Positions 25,494-37,104 of a stretch of DNA of 40,402 nucleotides are shown piece by piece. The position numbers were made by a program, and so were the translations under genes. Source of the DNA: Parvimonas sp. oral taxon 393 str. F0440 (GTDB lineage Bacteria; Bacillota; Clostridia; Tissierellales; Peptoniphilaceae); the NCBI GenBank assembly GCA_000223315.2, contig AFUS01000002.1:1-40402 (forward strand), written 5' to 3'. Every line of letters starts with the position of its first letter. The stretch's first letter is position 1. The notes below the pieces were generated by a model. It did not search any database. It was not told the origin of the DNA and was given only the letters and a program-made list of their open reading frames with translations.

Positions 25494-26144
25494 ATGAAGT
25501 GTGTAATGTTTGATATGGACGGGACTTTGATAGATTCCATTGGGGGTTGGTTTGGAAGCTGTTCTTATTTTCTTAAAGAGATGAATTTAGAAGAGACTGA
25601 TGAACTAAAGGAGTTGTTTAAAGGAAAGAAACTTTATGCAAGGGGAATAGCAATAAAAAATTATTTTAATCTTGATTTAACTCCGGACGAAATTTATGCA
25701 AGAAATTTAAAATATGTAAAAGAAGGATATGATGAAATTTATGGCGCAAAAGAGAATGTAATAGAAGCTATGGATTATTTAAAGGACAAAGGTTATAAAA
25801 TTTCTTTAAATACCGCTACAAATATCGGTCTTTGTAAAAATTGTTTAGAAAGAACGGGACTTATGAAGTATTTTGATTATATTCAAACTTGTGATGATTG
25901 CGGATATCTAAAAGATGATGAAAGATATTATGATTGGGCAATAAAAAAGCATAATGAAGATGTGAAAGAAATTATATTCTTTGATGATACTGAAGCACCT
26001 TTAAAAACCGCAAAGAAAAGGGAAATAAAAACAGTTTTAGTTTATGAACCTTTAACTAATGGAGAGTTTTTTGATATGACTACAGATTTTGATTACAAAA
26101 TGGATACTATTTCCATTGAAAATTTGAAAAAAATTGGACTTTAA
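25494..26144 (+). CDS. HAD superfamily phosphatase (phosphoglycolate phosphatase-like)
   Basis: A 216-residue haloacid-dehalogenase hydrolase. Motif I is MFDMDGTLIDS (nucleophile Asp near residue 8), motif II the NTAT in ISLNTATNIGL, and motif IV IIFFDDTEAPLKTAKKR. A helical cap lies between residues 15 and 85. It should hydrolyse a phosphomonoester; the actual substrate cannot be told. TCAGGAGGAAATTATG gives the start. It ends in a strong bidirectional terminator shared with the peptidase on the other strand. Confidence 0.87.
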   Translation: MKCVMFDMDGTLIDSIGGWFGSCSYFLKEMNLEETDELKELFKGKKLYARGIAIKNYFNLDLTPDEIYARNLKYVKEGYDEIYGAKENVIEAMDYLKDKGYKISLNTATNIGLCKNCLERTGLMKYFDYIQTCDDCGYLKDDERYYDWAIKKHNEDVKEIIFFDDTEAPLKTAKKREIKTVLVYEPLTNGEFFDMTTDFDYKMDTISIENLKKIGL

Positions 26145-26160
26145 ATTAAATTATAATTAA

Positions 26161-26200
26161 AAAAAGAGCTATGTTATGAAAACTGAACATAGCTCTTTTT
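26161..26200. terminator. Bidirectional terminator between the HAD and S9 peptidase genes
   Basis: A perfect 15-bp stem AAAAAGAGCTATGTT/AACATAGCTCTTTTT with a 10-base loop has A and T ends that serve both strands. Confidence 0.95.
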
Positions 26201-26214
26201 GTTTAATTTTTAAA

Positions 26215-28206
26215 TTATTTTAAATAATTTTCAAACCAATCGAATATTTCTTTTAATCTTCTTATTCTATGCATTGGTTTACCACTTCTTGAAAGCTCGT
26301 GATTTTCACCTTTAAACATTACAAGTCTTGCAGGTACATCGTGATATTTTAAAGCAGAGAACATTTGAATTCCCTCCGGTATCCAACATCTGTAATCTTC
26401 ATCTGAATGGATGAAAAGTGTAGGTGTTTGTGCCTTATTTGCATATTTAAGTGGGGAATGATACCATAATTTTTCGTAATTATTCCAAGGAGTTGCAGAG
26501 ATTTGATCATCAATGAAATAATATCCTATATCTGTAAGTAAAAATTCAGAAGTCATATTAGAAATTGAACGTTGTGAACAAGCAGCTTTAAATCTGTTTG
26601 TATGTCCGATTGCCCAATTAGTCATAAAACCGCCGTAACTTCCACCCATGATTGCAAGTTTTTCTTCATCAAGTGCAGGATAGTTTTTAATTACAGCATC
26701 TGTAAATTTCATTAAGTCATCAAAGTCAATTTCTCCATATTTTCCACGAATATCCGCAAATTCTTTTCCTCTACCATCTGAACCTCTAGGATTTGTGAAA
26801 AATACAAAATATCCGTTATTTGCTAAAAATTGCATTTCGTGATGGAATACTTTTCCAAAAACTGTTTTAGGACCACCGTGAACATGGAGTACACCCGGAT
26901 ATTTTTTCTCCGGATCATAGTCAACAGGCTTCATAACATATCCGATAAAGCCTATTCCATCATTTGTAAATGAAATTTCCTCAATTTCAGAAAGTGAATA
27001 TTCTGTCGTATCATTATGGAATGAAATTCTATTTTCTTCTTCTGTTGAAATTTCGTAAATATCTTGTAAATTAGATTCTTTTAGTGCGATAGCATAAATT
27101 TTTCCGCCTTCGGAAACATCAAAACAGTCAATTGAACCTGATTTTTCGTTTAATCTTTCAAGATTTCCATTCTTATCTATTTTATATAGATATGAACTGT
27201 TTACTTCGGTATTTATGAAATACATAAATCCATCTTTAACTAAAGTGCTTTTGCCACCTGTTAATCTCATATCAGTTCCAACAGAGTTGTTCATACACAT
27301 ATCAAAATTGTCATTTACAATTTTTTCGAAAGATTTTTCCGCAATGTTTATAATATAGATATTTGAATTTTCATTCAAACCATATTCTTTCATATCTGTG
27401 GCTTTAGCTATGATATTTTCATTATCTATAAAGTTTACATATTCAAAAGCATAATCTTTTGCTAAAATATCAACCACTTTAGTTTTAATATCTAAAATTT
27501 TAACCTCATTTACAAGTGGCATTTTTCCTGTATAAGATGTTGTGATAAATACAGCCTTAGTTTTATCTTCATTTAATTCTAAACCGTAAATATCGGTAAT
27601 ATCATCACTTAACGGAATAAATTCGGAAGTCTTTTTGTTGAAAAGATAAAGTCTGCTTCTGTCTTCATTTGTAAAACCTATATTATTTCCCCAGAAAGGA
27701 ATTTCAGTTGCAACAAGATAATCTTTAGAATCATCATATAATTTTTCTTTGTTTTCTTCTTTACTATCTTCCTTTTTTGATTCTTTTTCTATTTTTTCCA
27801 ATTCTTTTGTTCTGTTAAAATTAGCTAAAACTAAAAATTCATCCTCATTAATTTGTTTTATTGTATTTACTAAAGCAGGAATAGTAAAGTCTAAAACAGC
27901 TTCGCCACCGGAAGTACATATTTTATAAAATTTAGTTGAATCCGAATCGTCTTTTTTGCCTTCTCTATCACTTGCAAAAAGAATAGAACCGTCTAAAAGC
28001 TCAATAAAAGAACTTTCCCTAGCACCATTAGTAAAAACGAAAGATTTTTTAGTTTCTAAATCCATTTTATAAATTCTATGCTCATAAGAATTCTTTTCTA
28101 AATTCATATTAGAAACTGTGTAGAATAGATTTTTTTCATCTTTACTTAAATGTAAATTTCCTAAAAACTTAAAGTTTTTAAATTCATCAATTTTTATACT
28201 TTTCAT
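26215..28206 (-). CDS. S9 family peptidase (acylaminoacyl-peptidase / prolyl oligopeptidase type)
   Basis: A 663-residue serine peptidase. An N-terminal beta-propeller of about 400 residues gates a C-terminal alpha/beta hydrolase. The catalytic Ser is in MGGSYGGFMTNW (about residue 523), Asp in FIHSDEDYRCW (about 604) and His in KGENHELSRSG (about 636). HVHGGPKTVFG supplies the oxyanion region. A lysine/glutamate-rich insertion (about residues 140-170) sits inside the propeller. No signal peptide, so it trims short peptides in the cytoplasm. Peptide-using anaerobes often carry this family. The start follows AAGGAGGCAATATG, and the gene is monocistronic. Confidence 0.92.
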   Translation of the reverse strand: MKSIKIDEFKNFKFLGNLHLSKDEKNLFYTVSNMNLEKNSYEHRIYKMDLETKKSFVFTNGARESSFIELLDGSILFASDREGKKDDSDSTKFYKICTSGGEAVLDFTIPALVNTIKQINEDEFLVLANFNRTKELEKIEKESKKEDSKEENKEKLYDDSKDYLVATEIPFWGNNIGFTNEDRSRLYLFNKKTSEFIPLSDDITDIYGLELNEDKTKAVFITTSYTGKMPLVNEVKILDIKTKVVDILAKDYAFEYVNFIDNENIIAKATDMKEYGLNENSNIYIINIAEKSFEKIVNDNFDMCMNNSVGTDMRLTGGKSTLVKDGFMYFINTEVNSSYLYKIDKNGNLERLNEKSGSIDCFDVSEGGKIYAIALKESNLQDIYEISTEEENRISFHNDTTEYSLSEIEEISFTNDGIGFIGYVMKPVDYDPEKKYPGVLHVHGGPKTVFGKVFHHEMQFLANNGYFVFFTNPRGSDGRGKEFADIRGKYGEIDFDDLMKFTDAVIKNYPALDEEKLAIMGGSYGGFMTNWAIGHTNRFKAACSQRSISNMTSEFLLTDIGYYFIDDQISATPWNNYEKLWYHSPLKYANKAQTPTLFIHSDEDYRCWIPEGIQMFSALKYHDVPARLVMFKGENHELSRSGKPMHRIRRLKEIFDWFENYLK

Positions 28207-28380
28207 ATTGCCTCCTTAAACAAAAATTCACAATAATTTTCATTGTTTTAATTTTTCTAATGAAAATACCTTGCAATTTGATTATACTACAAAAACAAAA
28301 AAACACAAAATTTATTTTTATAAATACTACTTATATGATAAAATATTTATATTAAATGAAACTTAAAAAATGGAGGGAAT

Positions 28381-29099
28381 ATGAAAATAGGATTGGTTTC
28401 TTATGAGTTTAAGAATGGGGAAATTGAATATAATATTGAAAAAATAGAAAAGGCGATTATCTCTGCTAACGGAAATGCGGATTTACTTTGTTTTGGAGAA
28501 ACTTTTTTGCAAGGATTCGACTCTCTTTCTTGGAAGTATGAAACAGACAAAGATGTTGCAATTACAAAGGATTCTGCAATAATGGAAAAATTAAAAAACT
28601 TAGTGAAAAGTATAAAATTGACCTTGGTATCGGATATATTGAAAGAGAAAAAGAAAAGATTTATTCTTCTTTTGTAGTAATAGAAAAAGGAAAAATAATT
28701 CATAACTATAGAAGAATTACAAAAAATTGGAAAGAATATTCAATTACCGATGAACATTATTGTGAAGGAGAAATCTCAGAAACTTTTATCTATAAGAATA
28801 GAAAATTTAAAATTGCACTATGCGGAGATATGTGGATTTGCCCTGAAAAATTTAAAACAAATGGAATTTTACTTTGGCCGGTTTATTGTAATTTCACAAA
28901 AGATGAATGGAAAAATACTGAACAATATGATTATGCAGTTCAATCCAAATCTGCATCAGATAATGTGCTTTTAGTAAATTCTATCACAAAAAACGAGCCA
29001 ATAAGTGTTGGCGGGGCATATTATTTTAAAAACGGAAAAATTGAAAAGAGTTTAGAATTGGAAAAAGAAGATATTTTATTTGTTGAGATATCTGATTAA
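28381..29099 (+). CDS. Carbon-nitrogen hydrolase (nitrilase superfamily amidase), frame-broken
   Basis: About 239 residues. The catalytic triad of the superfamily is visible: Glu in LLCFGETFLQG, Lys in RRITKNWKEYSITDEHYCEG and Cys in KIALCGDMWICPEKF. Members hydrolyse amides or nitriles such as omega-amides, carbamoyl compounds or peptides; this one is shorter than typical. The frame breaks at the A6 run 28593-28598. One extra A gives KLKKLSEKYKIDLGIGYIEREKEKIYSSFVVIEKGKI, a normal continuation. TGGAGGGAATATG gives the start. It is monocistronic and divergent from the S9 peptidase. Confidence 0.87.
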
Positions 29100-29510
29100 A
29101 ATTGATTTGTTTATTCTGTAAAAATGAGAAATATATTAATATTTGGTATAGATTAAAACTTGACTTATACGGAAAATACATTTGAAGAGAATTTGTGGCA
29201 TTGGTAATCATATATAGTTAATATAAAATAATAAATAAGACTTAAAATCATAATAAAGATAAAATTGCTATAAATGATTAAAAATTTCAATTAAAATGCT
29301 AAAATTTTGACAAAAAAGTGGATTTTTTATACTGTTTTTGGTATAATAATCGAATGGAGTTATTACTAAAAATAATATAGATATAAAGTAGTTTGTATTA
29401 CATAAATATACTATATTTATAGAATTTTAATTATTATCAAAAAATGAGATTTTATTTTTAATATTGAAATATCAAATATCTTAATATAGATTAGGAAGGG
29501 GAAAAATTAT
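29100..29510. other. A/T-rich region upstream of the large adhesin, with its promoter
   Basis: TTGACA at 29307-29312 and an extended -10 TGGTATAAT (TG at 29339-29340, TATAAT at 29342-29347) lie here. They are 29 bases apart, so they belong to different promoters or only the -10 is used. The same TGGTATAAT precedes the gene at 37105. AGGAAGGGG supplies the ribosome binding site. Nothing else recognisable. Confidence 0.5.
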
Positions 29511-32500
29511 ATGAATAAAAGGACGACATTACAAAAATTAACAGCTTTTTTCTTAGTTTTTATAATGCTATTAGGGATAATTGTTCCGAATACTGTTGTT
29601 TTTGCAGAAGGAAAATTGAATAAAGATACAATTACAGATTTTAAAAAAACTGATAAGGAAACTGACGAAAAGATAAATTCTAAAGAACAAGAAGATAAAA
29701 AGGACAATAAAACTGAAGTCAAAGACGATAAGTCAGAAGGAAAAGAAGAAAAAGAAGACAAAGTTAAGTCTATATTTAATAAATCTTTAATTAAATCTGC
29801 TTCTCTCAATAGGGGAATTCCAATGGAAAATGGTAAACTTGTGGTATATGATGACAGCCATAAGATTAATGATGCATCAAATGGAGATGGAACATCAGTA
29901 AATAAATATAATTTGGCAACTATGACAAATACATTGTTCACCATAAATTATACTCCTTTCTATCAAGTAAAAGACGATGGTAATACTGAGTTTGGTGATC
30001 AAAGAATTGTTGTAGATATACCAACCTATGGATTCAAACTTGCTAATCCTGGAATTGAAGGAGTACAATTTGAAAAAATTACAATGCTAGATGCAAAGGG
30101 CAAAGTAATTCCATTGGATGCGGTTTCACAAAAGAATTATGATAAAGTTACAAAAATTATATATGATATTAATGATAAATTTCTTGGCTCTTTAGGTGGA
30201 GGATCAAGTTTAGTATTTAATATCGCCTTTAATAGACGTAGTTTAACAGATGAAGAATGTAAAAAGTGGATTGATGAAGGAAAACTTGAAACAAATCTTA
30301 ATGTTTCAGCCTGTGAAGGAGAAAACAACGCACCGATTAACAGTACAGGCAATCCGTCAACATACAAATGGAAAATGTCTCCAATTAATTATGAAGATAC
30401 TAAAACTACAGTAAAAGGAAATCGTCATTTAAATGCAAGCAGTATGGCGAAGATAGCAAATTCAGGATTTATAAACTTTTATGATACAGATCCTACAAGC
30501 GGTCCATTTACCGGTAACAGAGATTACTATTATTATAATCAAGGAACAATTCATGATGGGAATACTCCTTTAATGAGCTTGAAACATATCAAGGTTTATG
30601 TTCCGAAAAATGGAAGTGTTGAAGGAAATTTCATTTTACAAAAATTACAAAACAGAAACGGATTATATGATTCAGATCTTACTTATTATGTTAAAGTAAG
30701 TGAAATGAAAAATGATGGTGATGGTAAGGGAAATTACTATCTTATAACACCAAAAAAAGCTCTATATAATAATGGAAGCGATCACAAATGGAAAGATGCA
30801 TTTACAAAGGGATTTTCACCTGTATGGCAAGTTCCTGATGGAATAGAAAATATTGGCTCTGACACTTTATATGAAGCTACAACCCCTGAATTTGTCTTTG
30901 AAACACCAAATGGAATAGACGGCAAAAAGGAAGTTGTTATTAGTGCTGACGGACAAGGTGTAAAGATTAAAACTATGAAAGCTAATACTGTAGATGGATA
31001 TGAGATTCATACATTCTCAGGACCGGGATATCAACTTTATAAAAATGCCGGAGGATTTTTTACTGCAAATGCAGTTTCTCCTGATGCAAATTATACAGAT
31101 GTGGGTTATACTCGTTTAAGTAATGAATATTATATTCTAAAGGATGCAAATGGAGCTTGGAATGAGTATTTTCCGAAGAACAAAACCGGAGCTACAACTG
31201 AAACTTTTGAATTTCCGGAAGAAATTCAACCTACTGTGTGGAAAGGGACTGCACAGATATGGGATAAAACTTCTTATAAAGTAGCAAAAGTAGTTTATAC
31301 TACTGCAGATGGTAATCAACATACAGCAGAAGTAAACTCACCTGTTCATTTAGCAAATAAAGTTCATAATTTCCCTGAAGTTAAATTTGATACTTCCGGT
31401 GGAAGAGTAACTAAAGTCGAGGTTTATTGGGAACATTTAAATAATGATGCTTTTAATGCAAGTACACATTATGCAGGAAGATATAATGCAAATACTCATA
31501 GATTATCATATGCTCAAAGTAAGTTCGATTATTATGTAACACCTACAGCCACAGGGCATTTACAGGTAAAATATTCTGCAAAATCAACTGATTCAAATGC
31601 GGATACAAATGATAATTTTGATTATGAGGCTAATAAGGCTGTAAAAAATCCTGTTAATAATGTTAGCGGAACAGCAAAGGATGATTTCTTTTGGACAACA
31701 GTAATTCAAAAAAAATGTACACCTTTGAAGGCGGAAAGCACTGGAGACAGACTAAAAGAAAATGTGCTATATCCTAATCAAGCGGAAAATGGAACTTTTT
31801 ATGATACTTGGAAATTATTCTTTAATTATGGAACTAAGAAAGAATTTTCTCCTGTAACAAAAAATCCTAGAATTGATTTGACAGTAGGAACATTAAATCT
31901 TAAGGGATTGGATACTAAGGCTGAGAAAACAGGGCTTATGACCGGGAAATTCACAGCTAATAAATCCTTAAGCGGATGGAAAATAATTTATAAAACTGCA
32001 GACAATATGTTTGGAGTAGAAGGTGCAGAAAAAGTATATAATATTGGAGATATTGAAGATGGAACAAAAATAGATCTTGGTATTAATAGAGATATTGAGC
32101 ATTTATCAAGTATTGTTTTAACTTATGATGGAGTATATAATATTGAACCATTTGTCAATAAAGAAACAGGAGAAGCTGTTTTATTTTCCAATATTGAATA
32201 TGAACTTAGAAATACTGATTTTAAAGGTAATCCATTGACTATAGAGAAGGATAAGGGACTTGCTTGGTATGGACCTAATTACTTTATTCAAAATTTAGAA
32301 GGTAGATATTATAATGAAAATTGTAGTGATGGTAATCATATTCACGATGCCGGAAAAGGACAAACCTTTGGTGGTAGGGCATGGAATGCTGTAAAATTAC
32401 CACAACGTTATGGACTTCTAACAAGAACATATATTGTTACAAATAAGACTGCAGATAATGTAATTGAACCTGCTGGAAATGAAACGAATAATTCTATTTC

Positions 32501-35500
32501 ACAGTCCGGAACAAGTTTGTAAAAGGTTAGATTTAATACAAAAGCTTATGCTTATGCAATGAATTCAGATATGCCTGAAGCTGGCAAAATGCCTTATGGA
32601 ATTCCTGAATCCGCTTATGTAGAAATTACAGATAAACAGTTTTCAGCAGATGTAGATAAATGTAAATTCTTAGGATATGATAATGCATCCGGTAATGTAA
32701 TAATTAAGCAAATCAAAGATGCTGATGGAAGAGTATGGATTAAAATGTCTATCACAGATGCCGGAATAAAGGCTTTAAATAGACAAATTAGAGAAATTAC
32801 CAAGAATAAGGCATTTTCTTACTATTATTACTATAATGATAGTGCACTTAAATTTATGGAAGATCCTATTGTAATTGCACTAAAGAGTTTTAGATATACT
32901 AGTGTTACTTCTCCCGGAGAAAATGAACATCATCCATACGGAATGGTTTACTATGATATGAGTAAACTTGAGAGTAAACTTGACGGTAGTAAAAAAGAAT
33001 ATTATAGTTATGCAAAGATTGAGGGAGATTTGTTTAAGCTAACTGAAAATGCATCAAAAGCTCTTCAAGCTACTAAAGAAAAGAAATTATTTGGAATAGA
33101 TTTGAGCAAGGTGGAAGTTATTGTATCCAAGAATACAGCGGTAGGATCAAATATATTTCCCGGAAAATATGATAATATCGTATATGGAACAGCGGGAAGT
33201 AAATTCCCAACACAGACTTTCTATCCTGATGAAATAGATAATTTACGAGGAGATTTCTTCGTTCAAGCTCCGGATTCAGATGGATTTAAGGATTTTAAGG
33301 CTATTATTGAAATTCCTAAAAAAGGTAAATCTGTGTCCTATACACAACAAAATGAAACGGTTCAAACTCCGAAAACAGAGGTTAATATGTATTTGACAGG
33401 TGAAGTTGCTGTAATGGGAGATAGTCGTCCTGGCAAACAGGAATTCAGTTATAGTATAGACGGTGGAAATACATTTGTTTCAGCAGAAAATATAACTGAT
33501 TGGTCAAAGGTAACTCATGTTAAACTTGATTTAGGAGAACTTCCAAAAGGTAGTCAGGTAAATATTAAATTGCCACTAAAAACTCATGCTAAAACTACAA
33601 CTGATGAGCTTCAAGCATACATTGGGGGAAGTTTTGAAGCAACTGACTATACAGGATTTAAAACGAGTGGATATATAAATCCTGCAAAGTATATTTATGG
33701 AAATTTTGCAATTATTTCATCAGATGTTTGGTGGGATAAAAACGAAAACGGAAAACTTGATGATGGAGAAACAAAAGCAAAAGATATTAAACTTGAACTA
33801 TATTCTCCAAATCATGACATAACTATTAATAATAAGTTAATTCCTGCTAATACTTTGATTCATAGTACAACAACGGATGAAAATGGAGGATATGAATTAA
33901 AGAGCTTTATGCTTGATGCCGGTCAATGGATAAAGGTTACTATGCCAAATGGTGAAACTAAACTTACATTGAAGGCAGAAGATTCGGATATGTTAAAATC
34001 AAAGAACTCTGATTTTGACAGAACAAGCTATAAAACGGCTGAATTACCGGAATTGGTAAGAGAAAAAGCACTTGATACTATCGGTTGTGGACTTATCAAA
34101 ATTCCAAAGATAAAAACTGAAACAGTTAATCTTCATGTTGGAGAAGAGTCAAATGAAGGAGCAGGTAAAGCTGTGGCAACAAGTGACCATCCTACTGTAA
34201 CTCCTGAATTGAAATATCTTGAACTACAAAATGATGTAGCGGATGTTGATAGTCAGGGAAAAGTTAGTGGAAAGACTACAGGTAAAATTAAAGCCGAAGT
34301 TACAACAACCAACACATTGGCAAGTACTAATCAAGCAATACCTGAAGATACTGTAAAAGCGGAGTACGATATTATTGTTTATGGAAAAGTAAATTATAAT
34401 AAAAATCACGCTGATGTAAAGGGAGAAGCACCAAAGGATAATAACGAATACTATCCATCCGTTAAAGCAGACGGAAATGATGCTGATACTGATAAAGTGA
34501 CTGTTTTAAATGCCGGTACGATGAAAAGAGCAGGATATATCTTCAAAGGGTGGAATACACAAGCTGACGGCAAAGGAACTATGTATTCTATAGGAGATAC
34601 ATTTAAAACAGGAATTCTTGATAAAGATATTGAGTTATATGCGATTTGGTCTTTAATATGGACTCCGATGGAAATTCCTACAAGAGATTTAAAGGTAACA
34701 AAGACTTGGGAATTGCTTGAAGGACATACAATACCTGTTAATGAAATTCAAGTAGAATTATTTAAAGATAATGTTTCAACCGGTAAAAAACTTACTTTAA
34801 ATGAAGCAAATAATTGGACAGTTACTTTTGAAAAATTACCAGTATCATCAACTTTAGGTGGAACAAATCACAACTATACAGTTAAGGAAGTTGGCGAAAG
34901 TGGTTCAGCAACTAAATTAGATAATAGATGGTTTGGAGTTAGTTATGGCGGAACAATGAAAGACGGTCTTACAGTAACTAATAAAGAAAAACTACCTTGG
35001 ACACCGATGATACCGCCAACAAGAGATATTAAAGTAACAAAAGAGTGGAAAGACATTAAAGGAAATACTATTGAATCACCTGTTGAAAAAATAGAAGTAG
35101 AATTATACAAAGACGGAGAAGCTACAGGAAAGAAATTAGAACTAACAAAGGACAATAACTGGACAGTAACTTTTGAAAAACTTGAAGTGGCAGATAAACT
35201 TGGAAGTACAAACTACTATCAATACACAGTTAAAGAAGTTGGAGAAAATGGTTCAGCAATTCAACTAAATGACAAATGGTATGGAGTTAGTTATGGCGGA
35301 ACAATGAAAGATGGCTTTACAATAACTAATAAGGAAAAAATGCCATGGGCACCGATGATACCGCCAACAAGAGATATCAAAGTAACAAAAGTGTGGAAAA
35401 ACTTTTTAGGAACTGATGCAGAAGCATCTGTTGAAAAGATAGAAGTAGAATTGTATAGAGACGGAGAAGCTACAGGAAAGAAAGCAGAACTAACAAATGA

Positions 35501-36865
35501 AAATAACTGGACAGCAACTTTTGAAAAACTTGAAGTGGCAGATAAACTTGGAAGTACAAATTACTATCAATACACAGTTAAAGAAGTTGGAGAAGATAAA
35601 AATGCAATTCAACTAAATAACAAATGGTATGGAGTTGCTTATGGCGGAACAATGAAAGATGGTCTTACAGTAACTAATAAAGAAAAATGCCGTGGGCACC
35701 GATGATACCGCCAACAAGAGATATCAAAGTAATAAAAGAGTGGAAAAACTTTTTAGGAACTGATGCAGAAGCTCCGGTTGAAAAGATAGAAGTGGAATTG
35801 TACAAAGACGGAGTAGCTACAGGAAAGAAAGCAGAACTTACAAAAGCAAATAATTGGACAGCTACATTTGAAAAACTTGAAGTAGCAGACGGACTCGGAA
35901 GTACAAACTACTATCAATACACAGTTAAAGAAGTTGGAGAAAATGGTTCAGCAATTCAACTAAATAACAAATGGTATGGAGTTAGTTATGGCGGAACAAT
36001 GAAAGATGGCTTTACAATAACTAATAAGGAAAAAATGCCATGGACACCGATGGAAATTCCTACAAGAGATTTAAAGGTAACAAAGACTTGGGATTTGCTT
36101 GAAGGACATACAATGCCTGTCAATGAAATTGAAGTTGAATTATTTAAAGATAATGTTTCAACCGGTAAAAAACTTACTTTAAATGAAGCGAATAATTGGA
36201 CAGCAACTTTTGAAAAATTACCTGTATCAGCAACTTTAGGCGGAGCAAATCACAACTATACAGTTAAAGAAGTTGGAGAAAATGGTTCAGCAATTCAACT
36301 AAATAACAAATGGTACGGAGTTGCTTATGCCGGTACAATGAAAGACGGCTTTACAATAACTAATAAGGAAAAAACACCTTGGACACCGATGATATCGCCG
36401 ACAAGAGATATCAAAGTAACAAAAGAGTGGAAAGATATTAAAGGTAATGTTATTGAAGCACCTGTTGAAAAGATAGAGGTAGAATTGTACAAAGATGGAG
36501 TAGCTACAGGAAAGAAAGTAGAACTTACAAAAGCAAATAATTGGACAGCAACTTTTGAAAAACTTGAAGTGGCAGACGGACTTGGAAGCACAAATTACTA
36601 TCAATACACAGTTAAAGAAGTTGGAGAAAGTGAAAATGCAATTAAATTTGGTAGTAATTCATACAATGTAAGTTACAGCGGAAGTATGAAAGGCGGTTTT
36701 ACAATTACTAACAAAAATGTAGAAATTCCAAAACCTCTTAAACCTAGTACAAAATTACCTAAAACAGGAAGTTCAAATGACTTATCTCTATACATTTACT
36801 GTATATTAACATCAGTAACACTATTAGGACTAATTGCTTATAGGCGTAATAAATATACAAAATAA
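29511..36865 (+). CDS. Giant LPXTG surface adhesin, about 2450 residues, with an in-frame stop and one frameshift
   Basis: One protein is inferred across three open stretches. A signal peptide ends near VVFA (residue 32), then a charged Lys/Glu linker to about residue 85. A large adhesin-like N-terminal region follows. An SdrD-B-like domain at nt 33718 has DVWWDKNENGKLDDGETKAKDI. A Big_2-like domain follows at 34107-34386. An InlB B-repeat (Flg_new) at about 34387-34660 reads GYIFKGWNTQADGKGTMYSIGD. Six repeats of about 115 residues each begin PTRD[LI]KVTK (34672, 35008, 35356, 35704, 36055, 36391) and are Cna-B-like. LPKTG (36755-36769), a hydrophobic helix and RRNKYTK anchor it. TAA at 32520 is in frame with both sides. 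A missing A in A5 35683-35687 causes the second break. The ligand is unknown. Confidence 0.9.
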
Positions 36866-36914
36866 TGTATAATATAATCTGCAAATAACCTGATTATAAA
36901 TTAAATGGTACAAT

Positions 36915-36949
36915 AAAAACAGATAGCAATAAAAGCTATCTGTTTTTTT
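36915..36949 (+). terminator. Terminator after the large adhesin
   Basis: A 13-bp stem AAAAACAGATAGC/GCTATCTGTTTTT with a 7-base loop, followed by T residues. Confidence 0.93.
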
Positions 36950-36967
36950 GTCATTTTTTTTGTTTTG

Positions 36968-36976
36968 TGGTATAAT
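36968..36976 (+). promoter_or_regulatory. Extended -10 of the right-edge adhesin
   Basis: TGG-TATAAT at 36968-36976 repeats the element found before the large adhesin (29339-29347), with no clear -35. The 5' leader is about 120 bases; AAAGGAGGAAC supplies the ribosome binding site. Confidence 0.5.
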
Positions 36977-37104
36977 ATAATGCACTATAATTGATTTGAA
37001 ATTTATTATTTTTGTTTATATATCTTTTGGGGAGATTGTAAATAAAAAATATATTTCAACATCATAATATCGAATTATAAAGAAACATAAAAGGAGGAAC
37101 ATTT

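Noticed and set aside
32559-35705. Separate gene starting at 32559
   Set aside because: It is in frame with the preceding stretch and has no ribosome binding site or signal peptide, so it is the continuation of the adhesin at 29511.
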